Source of the DNA: Morchella semilibera
Taxonomy: Eukaryota; Ascomycota; Pezizomycetes; Pezizales; Morchellaceae
Assembly: GCA_009192285.1 (NCBI GenBank)
Contig: WBVU01000005.1
Location: 938,768 to 1,002,767 of the forward strand
DNA length: 64,000 nucleotides
Reading direction: 5' to 3'
Shown: in pieces, positions 23,449 to 34,640 of the stretch
Numbering within the stretch: the stretch's first letter is position 1
How the letters are laid out: every line of letters begins with the position of its first letter
Program-made: the position numbers and the translations under genes
The notes under the pieces: model-generated
Told to the model about the DNA's origin: nothing
Seen by the model: the letters and a program-made list of their open reading frames with translations, nothing else
The model's database searches: none

Positions 23449-23558
23449 TTGAGTCCACCCTTAGAAATATACCGACCCGTATTGGGTCCACCAAGTACTC
23501 TTTGTGAGTTAGTAAAGACAGGAGAAAAAGTGCCTGTTAAAGTGGCATCTGAGCGCGC

Positions 23559-24506
23559 TGTTATGGGATTTGGAGACAGGAAGACCAGCAAAGCCTGCCT
23601 ATGCTACTGAACTCCCAATTGGGGCGCCAAGGAGGTACAGTGGTACCAGTATGGGCCAGATTGCGGAGTTGCGGAATCACTAGTTAAAAAACACGTTTTC
23701 AATCCCCGAAAAAAACCTCCGGAGCATCAAAGCACCAGCATAGCTGCTCAGGACACCGGTGGGTATATGAGGGGGCAGCAGTTCAAGTTTGAGATCAATC
23801 AGATCAAAACTGATCAAACGGCGAAGGTTTTGAGAAAGCTGACGCTGGTGACTTCTCCGGGAAAGGTAAGACTACCCGACACCTCCGGTACCTAATCGTT
23901 GATAGTCCTAATGTTGAGCCATGCTCCTTAGTGATAAATAACGATGCGGGGAAAGAGTTGGCGAGTGAAGTCGAAGCCCAGTACTAAGGAGTTATCCGGT
24001 AGGCTGACTCCGGAACTTCCCTGCTGACGAAAAACTCACTGCATGCAGTAGCGCGATGTAACATGAGGGATTTAAAAGACGTTGGGAACATTGGTGTTAG
24101 TGTTTGGTCTCCTTGGCAATTATCAGGGTCTTCTGGGTCTCCTACATATTTGTTGTAACGATAGTTCTTAATCCGCGTGACATTTGCGCGGGATATAAAT
24201 ACAGTGTCATTCTCCGACTTTGTTGAAATCATCATCGACGAAGAAAGAGTCTTAACAATATAAATCTATTACCTCTATTCTATACGCTCTTAGTGATTCT
24301 TGAAAATATTTACCTGAACCAATCTTCGTGTTAGCATCACCTCAATCCAAATGACTTTCTATACTCGTCGGACTAGCATCAGACAACGGAGATTCTAGTT
24401 ACATTTAGACTGAAGTGACCCTGTTCCTTTCTGCCTTTGCAGTTAGCGTTTTAGACTTTGAGCTCTTCACAGTACTACTCTAGTAGTCCGGTGCGATACG
24501 CTAATA
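23559..24506 (+). repeat. LTR of family C, solo
   Basis: 948 bp, TGTTATGGGATTTGGAG to ACGCTAATA, matching 45927-46872. The flanks CGCGC and GGGGC are not a convincing duplication, so it may have come from recombination between elements. Confidence 0.85.
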
Positions 24507-25799
24507 GGGGCGTCATTCGCCATTTCCCTGTGAAAAGACATAGTAAATGAAAGACAATTACAGACATCAGTCTAGATAGTAAGAATGCACCCTTAATCAT
24601 TCACACTTGTCGAGCGGAGGGTGCGACTATAGATACATACCACTGGTCTACGGGTGCATTTGGGCTGGCCAGAGCAATTTCTGGTTGCTGTTTTAGTGGT
24701 TGCTATTGTGAATTTAGGGGAGAGAGGGGGGGGGTCTTACTCTTTGTTCGCGCGCTAATTCCGAGGGACTTACCCTAGTATGATGTTGCTAGTAAAATAC
24801 TCTCACTGACACCCTGAAGGATTGGGTCCTTGCCTGTCTGGTTACAGGAGTGTAGTATTCGACGGCTTGTTGCAGCTCGTCTCTATACTACCCAAGTTTC
24901 ATGCGACCCATAATGTTTGGGTGCCTCTTCAAGAGCATGAATGCATTGTATTTCTGGTTTGGCATTAGAGTTTGTTTCCGGTATGCTGAAGGGGAGATTT
25001 TGGGGTTCACGTCGGGAATCACAGGATTTTCCCGTTGGTCATTTATCTGTGTCCATAATTTTTCAACGGATTCCCAAAAGGAGGCATATGCATCTCTGTA
25101 TTACGTGAGCGCATTTTCTTTTGGTTTAGTGGTGACAGGCATGGTTGTACCCACTAGTATCTGACTAAAACATATGCTAGTTTATCGCTGTGCTTGCTTG
25201 ACCTCATATTTCCTGTGCCTAGCAGTACATTGTTGACTGACTTTGTGCCCCTATAGAGGAGTATGTCCAATTCCTTCATGCGGTGCATGGGGGTGGCGAT
25301 ATCTATTGGCATGGCCATAGGGTGGAATTTGTAGTGTGCTAGGCAATATATTATATACACGGCACAGCAGGCGCTACATACTGGTACCCACTTTGTGTTA
25401 GACAACGTGGTCATTTGGAAGTTGTTGTCTTCAATTAAGTACTCAGGCCTTTTTTGTCATAGGTCCAGTATTCTGTTGTGCCCAACAGTATATCATATTG
25501 CCCGGTGGAACAAGCTTTTCACGACGAGGATAGTCAGGTGACCCAAGATGTTTAGTTCTTGGGCCGACTGTTCTATAAGACGCTTTGGGTTTGCGTCATG
25601 ATTGGCTGTCCTTGTGAGGGTATTGCATGCTTGAACAGTATTTACAGCGCAGCAAGGTAGGAGAGGACGTTGATTACCTCTATGATTGCCGCGTCGAATA
25701 TTATTGGTGCTATTTCGTGGGGTTTGTAATGGGTTTAGTGTGATTGGTTTAGTGTAAAGGTATTGTTGCACTGTGTGATTTCAAACTGATATGAATTAT
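24507..25799. other. No recognisable gene; possibly decayed rDNA
   Basis: No long frame with a recognisable motif. The last ~250 bp (GGTGCTATTTCGTGG, then TTTCAAACTGATATGAA) resemble a badly decayed complement of LSU rRNA downstream of the clear fragment at 25800-26125, but I cannot establish this by eye. Confidence 0.35.
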
Positions 25800-26125
25800 T
25801 GTATTGCACTTGCCAAGGCCAATGGGTTATTGGTCTATATGGCTAGAAGCGGTTTGATTATTGAAAGGACGGGGATTAGTTCGTCCATTCATGCCCATCA
25901 CTAATTAGATGATGAGGCATTTGTGTACATTAAGAGAGTCATAGTTACTTGTGCCTTTAATCTGTGCATGGTTGAATTCCCTCACTTAGACATTCAGAGT
26001 ACTGGGCAGAAATCACATTACGTCAACACCATTTTCTGGCCATCGTAATGCTATGTTTTAATTAGATAGTCAGATTCCCCTTGTCCGTACCAGTAACAAG
26101 TCATCTTTAATTACCGCCCCACATA
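25800..26125 (-). pseudogene. LSU (25S/28S) rRNA gene fragment, decayed
   Basis: The complement contains the highly conserved LSU stretches around GGTACGGACAAGGGGAATCT, AAAACATAGC, TGTGATTTCTGCCCAG, ACTATGACTCTCTTAA and CATCTAATTAGTGA. Against the second fragment (55985-56395) it shows C-to-T changes in CpA context. Insertions such as TGTACAC in place of GGTAGCC show it is not functional. It corresponds to the domain around the R2/I-PpoI site. Confidence 0.85.
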
Positions 26126-26820
26126 TGTAGATTGCCCGTTAGAATTCGATGAACGAATGTTAAGTGTTTTCGCTTGTGTGATTTTATGTTATATCGGTTA
26201 GCTGTTTACGGTTAATTATTAGATTGTTGTTCATACTGATTGCGGGATTTAATGCAAAAGTGTAACAAGAATTGGAGGAGAAACGACCACGTTGTCATTA
26301 GGTCACCGAGGTGGTCAATCACGTCATTGAGCGTTGTCTTGAGTTGTTTTTGCCATTATGCCTTGTTGGTGTTTGAGGATGAAAACGCTGGTGATGGCCT
26401 TAGAGCTATAAGGGGGTTATATATCGGTTAGGCCATCAAGCACGCAGTGTTGTGTTTGTTGTTTGTTTCGGTTAGTCTCATATGTTAGTTTTCTTTGGGC
26501 GCCTATGGGTAACCGAAGTCTTGGCGATCTTACATGTAGGGTTCTTCTCCCTTAGGGGATTACTTTCATTAGTGTTTCTGTGTCCTTTCCGTTTGCTGGT
26601 TGCATGTTTTTTTTTAACACGTGGATACTCTTTTTATCTTTGATCCATTTTACTCTCATCTAGAGTTTCTAGGATGACGTCGCTCTGTTTTCAGTTAGTG
26701 CAGCTCTTATTTTTGGCGTGTGGATTTCGCCCTTGATTAGTGGCTTCGGCGCTTGTATGGATTTCTTCGCTGAAGCGGGCGGTGCCCTCAGGTTTAGTTG
26801 ACTGCATCAGCAAGATTTTA
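26126..26820. other. No recognisable gene
   Basis: I see no motif-bearing frame, LTR boundary or RNA gene here. It may include further decayed rDNA. Confidence 0.4.
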
Positions 26821-27462
26821 TATGACGGAGAACCTGATGCAAAGTAGAAGATGACAATGATGGCGCAGAGTGACTCAAGAGCACAGCCAACACAACGAGG
26901 ACACCGACAAAGACAGAAGCAATGCCAGGCAGGTACAAGCACAGGCACCAGCGAAGTCAAAGGCAAAGGCAAAAGGCACATGCAAAGGCAAAAGGGCGCA
27001 GAGCAGAGAGAGTGAGGATTAGATAGATCTCAACGAGAACAATGAGAGGTACTAGGGATTTCCCACCGAAGAGGACAGAGTCCTGGGTGCGAGAAAGTAT
27101 AGCTTGAAGATAGGAGTATATTCCTATCTACCCGAGATCACAGGAAGAGGAGACAGAAAGAAAATAAAGAAAGTACTAAGAAAAACATCTATCCCCGCTA
27201 TTTAAGACTTCTCCCCTACCAGTCGAAATGACTCACACATTCACTCATAGAATCTAATAGAAATTCATCGCTACCATACCTTGTATTCCTCCCCACCATC
27301 TCCTGTATTTCCATTACAAATCCATCACGCCATCGAACCTCCTAGAACCTAATGCCAACACCCCCCTCTCAGCACACTCCTTCCTCGCTTAACTCTTCCT
27401 CATTAGTTACATCAGCGCTTCGACTACCAAACCCCCGGGACTGATGCTAAGACGCTGGGACA
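26821..27462 (-). repeat. LTR of family B, solo or remnant
   Basis: It aligns with the family B LTRs from TATGACGGAG (TGTGACGGAG elsewhere) to GCTGGGACA. No matching 5-bp flanks, so a simple solo LTR cannot be shown. Confidence 0.82.
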
Positions 27463-27901
27463 CTCAGGAGACTCCAGTCACAAATAGTAAAGCTTGCTGA
27501 TATGCATGTTTTGCTTGGGTTTTTAGCCCAGTGGTGTCAGTCCCGAGACTGCAGATAAGCATGGTGATCACCTTCCACGGTGACCGGGGTATTAGCTGGT
27601 GGGTTGGGGAATTGGGTTACCCCGATTGTATCCCCGTTTTGGTTTCCTTTGTGTTTGTTTTGTTTTGGGGATTTCCTTCCTTGCTGATATTTTAGGTTTT
27701 TATTTGCAGGCGTTAATGTTATTCTGTTAGGAACCGTAAGTTTATTACCTTACCAGCTTCTACTTTGTGGGGGGAGCAGTGGTGTTTCCGATAGATCGAA
27801 GAGTACGTGACCGGCACAGGGTCTTTCATGTTCTCGTCTTGTTATGAGTTGTTAAAACAATGGGATTCCTTGTGTTGGTGCAGGAATCCATTATGGGTCC
27901 A
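27463..27901. other. Spacer between two oppositely oriented B LTRs
   Basis: 439 bp without a gene. Contains GGTGATCACC with a nearby GGTGACC (about 27560-27585) and a pyrimidine tract ending TTTGCAG near 27710 that could be an old splice acceptor. Confidence 0.35.
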
Positions 27902-28496
27902 TGTCCTGACGGTTTGGTGGTCGTAGCGCTGTTGCAACCGATGGAGTTATGTCAAGGGAGGATGGGGTGAGATGAGGTGAAGTTGTCATCACTAGGTTCT
28001 ATGAGATTTGGTTGCAGGGAGGATTGGTAATAGGAAGTGGCGAGATAGTGGGGAGGAATACGAGGTGTGGTAGTGATGGATTTCCATGAGGTTCTATGAG
28101 CAAACGTGTGAGTCATACTAGACTTATAGGGGGGGAGAAGTGTTAAATAGTGGAGATAGATGTTTCTTTCTTTTCTCTCTGACTCGTCTTCCTGTTATTT
28201 TGGCACATAGCAATATACTCCTATTTTCAAGCCATAGTCGATCGCACCTAAGATCTTGTCCTCTCAGAGGAAACCCATCGTACCTTTTATTGTTCTCGTT
28301 GATGTCCATCCGGTCCTCATTCTTTCTGCCCGATGCCCCTTTACCTCTCTGCCTTTGCCTTTGCTTTGGCCAGTCATTTTGCCTGCACAGTGTCGTTCCT
28401 GTCTTTGTCTGTATCCTCGTTGTGTTGGCTGTGCCCCTTGAGTTCTTCTGCATAATCATTGTCATCTTCTACCTTGCGTCGGGTTTCTCTGTCACA
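27902..28496 (+). repeat. Solo LTR of family B
   Basis: 595 bp from TGTCCTGACGG to TCTGTCACA, flanked by GTCCA (27897-27901) and GTCCG (28497-28501), a 5-bp duplication with one transition. Confidence 0.85.
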
Positions 28497-28704
28497 GTCC
28501 GTACTTACAGATAGCATTTGTTTTGTTCTGGGTTAGTAATGGTTTTGGGTTAGTCGCGTGTTGTGGGTATTGGAAATGTACTTAAGCTTGTAATGTTGTC
28601 CTGTGGTTGTGGTTGTAACTAATAATGTTACACTTAATCAGCTTTTTGACCCTGTGTATTGAATTACATTTTGGATCTCTTACCTATTTGAGTTTCTATT
28701 TTAG

Positions 28705-29004
28705 ATGTCAGAATCATCTTCATCTTCCCGTCTTCCTTTTCCATTGCTGCCTGTTAGACGCTACGTGAAGCCACTTTCTATGTCAGTATATGGCATCCAA
28801 GATGATGATGAGGAGGAGGCCTTCATGGAGGCATTAGTTGTGTCTGAGATAGATGACTTTCCTGTAGAGGATGGTTTGGGGTTCACAGTGGGTGACCTGT
28901 TGGATGTCTCGGAGAGTGCTTTGGTACTTTTTAATTATGAGGGCCCTAATTATGATCCTAATCTGAGCAAGGAAGAGGAGGATTTCGGTGGAGGGGGCTC
29001 ATAG
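28705..29004 (+). CDS. Hypothetical acidic 99-residue open frame
   Basis: It begins at an ATG directly after a TTTTAG that could be a splice acceptor. The product starts Ser-rich, has a basic-aromatic patch (RRYVKPLSMSVYG), then becomes acidic (DDDEEEAF, EIDDFPVEDG, SKEEEDFGG), ending with a stop at 29002-29004. In another frame, from 28988, about 80 more codons (HRLMDHYATGNPVNGYLN and on, very basic later) run up to the truncated B LTR at 29225. No recognised domain. It could be the N-terminal part of a gene or transposon ORF that lost its remainder when the B LTR fragment arrived. Confidence 0.35.
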   Translation: MSESSSSSRLPFPLLPVRRYVKPLSMSVYGIQDDDEEEAFMEALVVSEIDDFPVEDGLGFTVGDLLDVSESALVLFNYEGPNYDPNLSKEEEDFGGGGS

Positions 29005-29224
29005 GCTCATGGATCATTACGCAACAGGTAACCCTGTGAATGGTTACTTGAATGCACAGAGGAGGTTTGCGTCGTATTCGGCCCATTTTCAGAAGAGTCA
29101 CACGAAGTTGTATTCAGTTAAGCACTTATTTATGAAGGAAAGGCAGAGGGGGGTAAGGAAGCGGAGTATAGAGAAGAGGCATGAAGCACCCCTTCACGTT
29201 GGCCATGAGGTGAGGGATCGCTTG

Positions 29225-29416
29225 TGTCCCGGCACCTTGCCATTGTGTCCGGAGATTCGGTCATCGAAGCGCTGACGTAACTAATGGGGGAATGATAAGC
29301 GGGGAGGGTATACGATAAGGTGGAGGTGTCGTAATGTTCTATTGGATTCTATGGCGGATGGATTGAGAATATAATTAAAGAAGATGGTGGGGAGGAATAC
29401 TAGATGTGGTTGCTAC
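29225..29416 (+). repeat. Family B LTR fragment (first ~190 bp)
   Basis: TGTCCCGGCACCTTG, then GAAGCGCTGACGTAACTAATGGGG and GATGGTGGGGAGGAATAC follow the beginning of the B LTR and stop near 29416; the remaining ~440 bp are absent. Confidence 0.75.
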
Positions 29417-29675
29417 AGATCCCTTGGGTGTGATAGGTGAGCAGGTGATTGTAGGGTTTCTGAAATAGTATGTGCCAGTTTTTGCTGTTATAGAGAGTGC
29501 GGAGAGGTTGCTTGAATATTGTTAACAGCTTTAAAAGAAAATGACATAATCATGATGTAAGAGACATATGTTCATTAATATACTAAGACAACCTGTGCAG
29601 GCCCAGAGTAGATAACTACCCAAGCAATATCTTCTCTAAGGTGCAGGAACCAAATCTCTTCCATTCACTATCATG

Positions 29676-30724
29676 GATTCTGATAGATTTAACGTTTCAC
29701 TACTCCTATTGATTCGAAGAAGATGACAGAAGAAAGCAAACATTCTTGCTTTTGCTGCTTATATTCTTACCAACCACTCAAAAAGGAGTCTGTCCTATAT
29801 TGCCTCAGATTTCTCGATAGAAAACTATAGTAATGATTGGTGTTTGGAGTTTCTTCACTTTGATACAAATCAAATCATTATTTTGGCAGATACTTTTGGC
29901 CTTCGTACTCTCACTTTCAGAAACCGTTACTTAGCGACCCCATTGACAGCCTTATCAACTATTATGTATAGCTTAAGCTGGCCAAGCCATTATAAGGAAC
30001 TTGTTTATCTCTTTGGACATTCACATGGATGGCTTTCAACAGTTATAAACGATAGCTGTCAATTTCTTTATGTCAAATGTGAAGACTATTTATTTTGGGA
30101 CCCTATACGCTTGATACCAGAGTTTTTATCAGTTTATGCACATGCGATTGGAAGGACGTTAGATGGCGAGGCAGGAGATCGTATTTGGGGATTTATTGAT
30201 GGCACTCACCATCCTTTTTGCCGACCTTGTAATACAGTTACAGACCAAAGACTACTATACAGCAGTTATAAGAAAGCACATACGATGATTTGGCAAGCAA
30301 TTATTATACCAGACAGTTTAATCTCTAGTCTATCAGGACCTTGAGAGAGTCGTTATGGGGATTGAGGTATTCTATGTTGATCTGGAATAAAGGACAAATT
30401 AAATTTATTTGCCTTTAATAACGAAGGTGAAAGGTTACTCATCTGTGACGACGCTGTATATTACCTTGGAGAGTCAATTATGGGAGCTTATAGAGCAAGA
30501 GCGGGGTTACCTTTAACAAACGAACAAGCTCTATTCAATTTGGAAATGTCAAGAATGCCTGTAGCTGTAGAATAGGGTTTTGGAAAGGTTGTAAACAATT
30601 TTGCTTTCTGTGGTTACAAAAACGAGTTAAAGATTGGTTTATCACCTGTTGCCATATATTATTTTGTTAATTGTTTGTTCACAAATTGCTATACTTGTTT
30701 TCATGGTTCTATTACAAGTCATTG
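29676..30724 (+). pseudogene. PIF/Harbinger-type (DDE_Tnp_4-like) transposase relic
   Basis: The plus strand encodes, over several frames, the parts of a Harbinger-like DDE transposase: an N-terminal region with FRNRYLATPLTALSTIMY, the first Asp motif GFIDGTHHPFCRP, YSSYKKAHTMIWQAIIIPD (the HK..K..A....G block), then after a frame break near 30342 DDAVYYLGESIMGAYRA (second Asp region, with V for P), LTNEQALFN and, after a TAG near 30572, GFGKVVNNFAF with the final Glu, and LKIGLSPVAIYYFVNCLF. At least one early stop, one frameshift and one late stop make it non-functional. I found no clear terminal inverted repeats; the right end is close to the solo B LTR at 30834. Confidence 0.8.
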
Positions 30725-30833
30725 ATTTAACTGTATACCCCGTAACATTTGGCAATACTTCGGAGTTGATGATAATATTGAACTTAATTGTTTCAGTTTT
30801 TCTCTAACAAAGCCAAAATCCGTTCCATGTTAC

Positions 30834-31462
30834 TGTGACGGAGTAACCCGATGTAAAGAAGAAGATGACAATGATGACGCAGAAGGACTCGAGGAGCACA
30901 GCCTAAGCGACGAGAAGACCGACGAAGACAAGGGCAACACCAGGCAGGCGCAAGCACAGGCACCGCCAAAGGCAAAGGCAAGGGCAAAGACACAAGAGCG
31001 CAGGGCAGGGAGAGTGAGGACCGGATGGACCTCAACGGGCACGATGAGAGATACTATGGCTTTCCTCTTAAGAGGACAGAACTTTGGGTACGAGAAGCTA
31101 TAGCCTAGAAATAGGAGTAGATTCCTATGTACCAAGATAACAGAAAGACGAGACAGAGAGCAAAGAAAGAAAGAACTAAGGAAAACATCCATCCCCGCTA
31201 TTCAACACCTCTCCTTCACCAGTCCGCTATGACTCATACGTCAGTTCATAGAAACCTGTAGAAACCAATCGCAACCACACCCAATATTCCTTCCCACCAT
31301 CCCTGCCATTTAAATTACAAATCCATCACGTCATCAAACCTCCTAGAATCCAATGACGACACCCCTCCTTAACTCACCCCTTCCTCACTTAACATTACCC
31401 TCACAATCATGACAGCGCTTCAACTACCGAACCCTCGGGAACGATGCCAAAACGCCGGGACA
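30834..31462 (-). repeat. Solo LTR of family B
   Basis: 629 bp, TGTGACGGAG to GCCGGGACA, flanked by a perfect duplication GTTAC (30829-30833, 31463-31467). Confidence 0.92.
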
Positions 31463-31790
31463 GTTACTTACAATACTATCCACTCTCTTTGATAAGCTTC
31501 CAACATCTTCCTTCAAAGCTTTTTCACTGCCGGTTCCATCCTTATCTTTTTTTTTCCCCATCAATCATTCATATTGATCCATCTTTTCTTTTTCAACATT
31601 ATTCCACATTTGCATCATTTTATCATCATCCTATTGATTTGCATCTAAAATCTTCTCCATAATTCTCATATTCCCCCTCGAAGACGTTCTTCCAATAAGC
31701 GGCTCTAGAGCTATTCTCTTCCCCATAGCGGAGTAGCCTTCCTCAGAATCCAGTTCCTGAGTATTCTTTTTTCTGCTAAAAGAAGTATAC
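31463..31790. other. No recognisable gene
   Basis: Short AT-rich spacer with pyrimidine-rich runs between the solo B LTR and the 3' tail of LINE copy 2. No supported feature. Confidence 0.4.
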
Positions 31791-31842
<52 letters not shown>

Positions 31843-31844
31843 TT
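31791..31844 (-). repeat. (TTTA)n tract, 3' tail of LINE copy 2
   Basis: About 13 tandem TTTA units on the plus strand. On the LINE's own strand this is (TAAA)n directly after TATGAGTAA, as at the end of copy 1 (21734-21757). It is the element's 3' tail rather than an independent microsatellite. Confidence 0.9.
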
Positions 31845-34640
31845 ACTCATACTGCTTGTATCCGAATCCGGATATGGCATATAAAGAAAGAACCTAATCA
31901 TCACGGTCATATACTATCTTTCATAAAGCGAATCCTTCTCACGGCCGTGTTCCTATCAACCCTCTTCCAAGGTTATCATGCATGTTGTCCTCTTCCATTC
32001 CAGCTCATAACGATAGGTGCAAGCACTTTGGTGACTATCCTTCTCCTTCCCTTTCTTCTTCTTCCTCAAGTCTCCCCCATCCTACGTGCTCTCCTCTATC
32101 TCCATCCCTCTCCCCTGGTGTTCAGTTTCTAGTGGCGATCTGGGATGGTAGAAGAAATGTATCGATGGTTGCCTGAAGTCATTTATCTGTATGCATGGCG
32201 GTCATCCAGTTGAATGGCATTGGTTTGATTGTGGCGGTAAGATCCTTTCTGATTTCTGGTAGTGGATGTTGTTTGCAGTAAAGTAGCAGGTGCGTTGGGG
32301 TTTCCTGGAAGTATCCACACCTGCATTCCGTTGTATCATATTCTGTTGTTGTCATTTCTTGGTAAGTAGGATTTGGTTGTACCATGACCCTTTTTCGCAT
32401 TTGGTAATGTGCCTTTGAAGTTTCCTTGGTAAATTTTTTGACGAATGGTGCAGACATCTTGGTGAAGAAGTGAGCACCTCTGTAGCTCCTTCCTTTTCTT
32501 CCATAGTTTTCCATTCTCCCTCCACGTACCATAGAGTGCTCCTTATTTCCTCTTCAAGTGGTATGATTACCCTTGGCATCTGGTTCGACCCTTTCACCCT
32601 TTGTCCCCTCTTTCTTGCCAACCTTCTGCATGTTCATTGCCCATACCACCTTCCACATGCCCATGACTCAGTGATATGTAGTTTTATGTTAGTTGCTTCA
32701 ATTCCAAGAGTTTGATCTTGCTAGTTGCTACCCCAATGTTGGCCCCTGAGAATTTCTATCCGGTTTTCTTCATTCTCCGTATCGCCCTGTTGTCTAAAAT
32801 ACCAGACATCCATCTTGGAGTATCGTGAATTTCTATCTCCTTCCGCAACTTGTGTAACTTGTAGCACATCTAAGATTCGCTAAATCAAAGACTTCGACTC
32901 TTTTCCAAATTGTAAAATTTTCTCCACTCACCATTTCCTGTTGCCTCTAACTTGTCAACGACTCCAGCCTCCAGCTTTCCTTCCATTAGGATCCCAATCA
33001 GAGTCAGAATACCCAAAAACGTGTCAAGTTTGTACATCCTTACGTTGTTTGTCTATGATTCTTGCTGCTTTTATCTTTATCCGCTATTATCAGTTTGTAT
33101 GTCTATGATTCTGATGACCATGGACATGCAATTGTATCATTCTCCACCACACTTTGAGTTGAATCCAATCGCTGACTTTTTTAAGTATCCGTGTAGCCAT
33201 GGATTCGGTTTACTGTGGACCTTAGCCACAGTCAGAGTCCATGGTAGCTTGGTTTCCTCCTTCCTATCCCTGCTGTATTGGAATGAACTCTGGCTGAAGT
33301 CGCTCTAATAGGGGGTCCGCATGCTTAAATGCGTAGGGCTATTTTTCTGTTGCGGAGTCACAGCCTCACTCTTCACTGGTAGTAGTGCTGTTCTGCTTAA
33401 TCCTGAATGTTGGTTTCTGAAAGCACCATGATCCTTCGTCATACCATTTTGTATCTTTTCTGAACTGTTTTTTGTATTTCCTATCTGTCCCATTCACCAA
33501 AACTCTCTAGCACCATAAACCCTGATTGTATACCAGGTCTAAGATTGTCTGAATGCTGTTTGCTCAGCCCTCTCCTCTGTAATTTCCTAACCGGTTCAAG
33601 TGCAAGAAATGCCCTCATAAAGCTGAAACGCTTTAGTTTGATCACGATGTTTGAAAAGATCTAGTTTCTATCAAACCAAAACACCAAACCCATACCCTCA
33701 TGTGGTGTATCTCTAGCATCAACCAGATACCCATCCCAGGCACTTCTGACCTTCCTTTCCGCTTAGGTGTAGATCGTTTTGTTTGAATGCAAGTGTTCTG
33801 TTCTTGGGTTGCGAAGTCCCCAGAGTCATTTTGCTGCACCCCCATCGTGACACTACCCTTGGAGCCATTTTTTCAAAGTGGTCGCAGTTTCAGCTTTTCC
33901 ATCCTTCACATTTATCATCAATTATTCCAATTACCTTGCGTATTCTTTTGATGAGGAAAGGCAGTTTGAAAAGAATTAGTTCCGAAGAGTTGGTAAATAG
34001 TTAGAAAAAAGATCTGAATGTGCTGGTCCCTTGAAATCCCTGTTGCTATTTCATTTGACTAGTTCCTTGTTGTCCATCAAAGCGCTAGCGAATCTTATCC
34101 TTTTGCTTAGCACCGGGTTGTCTATCCTAATTCTGACTATTTTGAGCGGGTTAGGCGTTCTTTCGCTGTATGTATGAGTCTGTCCTTGGATACGATTGTC
34201 AAATTCCCCTTTGAACATCCATAATTACAGTGCTTGAAACGACCTTTCCTTTTCTCTTCTCCTCACCACTATGCTTCTAACCAGCATACAGGCCACCTCA
34301 AGCCAATCTCTTTGGTTTTCCTCCATATCTGCCAGTTTGAGTCAGATTGTATACTCTCGCTAGGATGCAAGTCTTGAAGCCATTATCTTTTCCATTACTT
34401 GCCTAATGCAATTAAGCAAGGACGACTGCCTATATCTTTTGAATCGTAATAGTCTGTTTGTTGGGCTTTTATTATATAACAACGGCTTCTCTCCAAATTG
34501 TGTGGGTGATAGCCAAGGCTGGTTGCTTTTATAAAATTGAGTTATATTATGTTTGAATCATTGAAGTTGATCCCATCTGGCCCTGCTATATTGGTGAGAT
34601 GAAGTCTTCAATCGCCCCTCTTATTTCATCATTCCGTCAA
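31791..34640 (-). pseudogene. LINE copy 2 (Tad-like non-LTR retrotransposon), decayed ORF2
   Basis: Reading the minus strand from 34640: an RT opening (EIRGAIEDFIS then GPDGINF, the conserved PGPDGI motif) near 34600, MEKIMASRL near 34400, an RNase H end (HGHVEGGMGNEHAEGW) near 32680, then 32621-32179 with CRCGYFQETPTHLLLYC, the C-terminal zinc motif, and TIKPMPFNWMTAMHTDK as in copy 1. The 3' UTR (32178-31845) aligns with copy 1 over its length. Most of RT, including the FADD-type site, is too decayed for me to place. The 5' limit is uncertain: weak similarity may extend further, and I see no endonuclease motifs. Confidence 0.7.

Noticed and set aside
24507-25799. Whole interval as LSU rDNA
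   Set aside because: Only loose resemblance near its right end; not enough to annotate.
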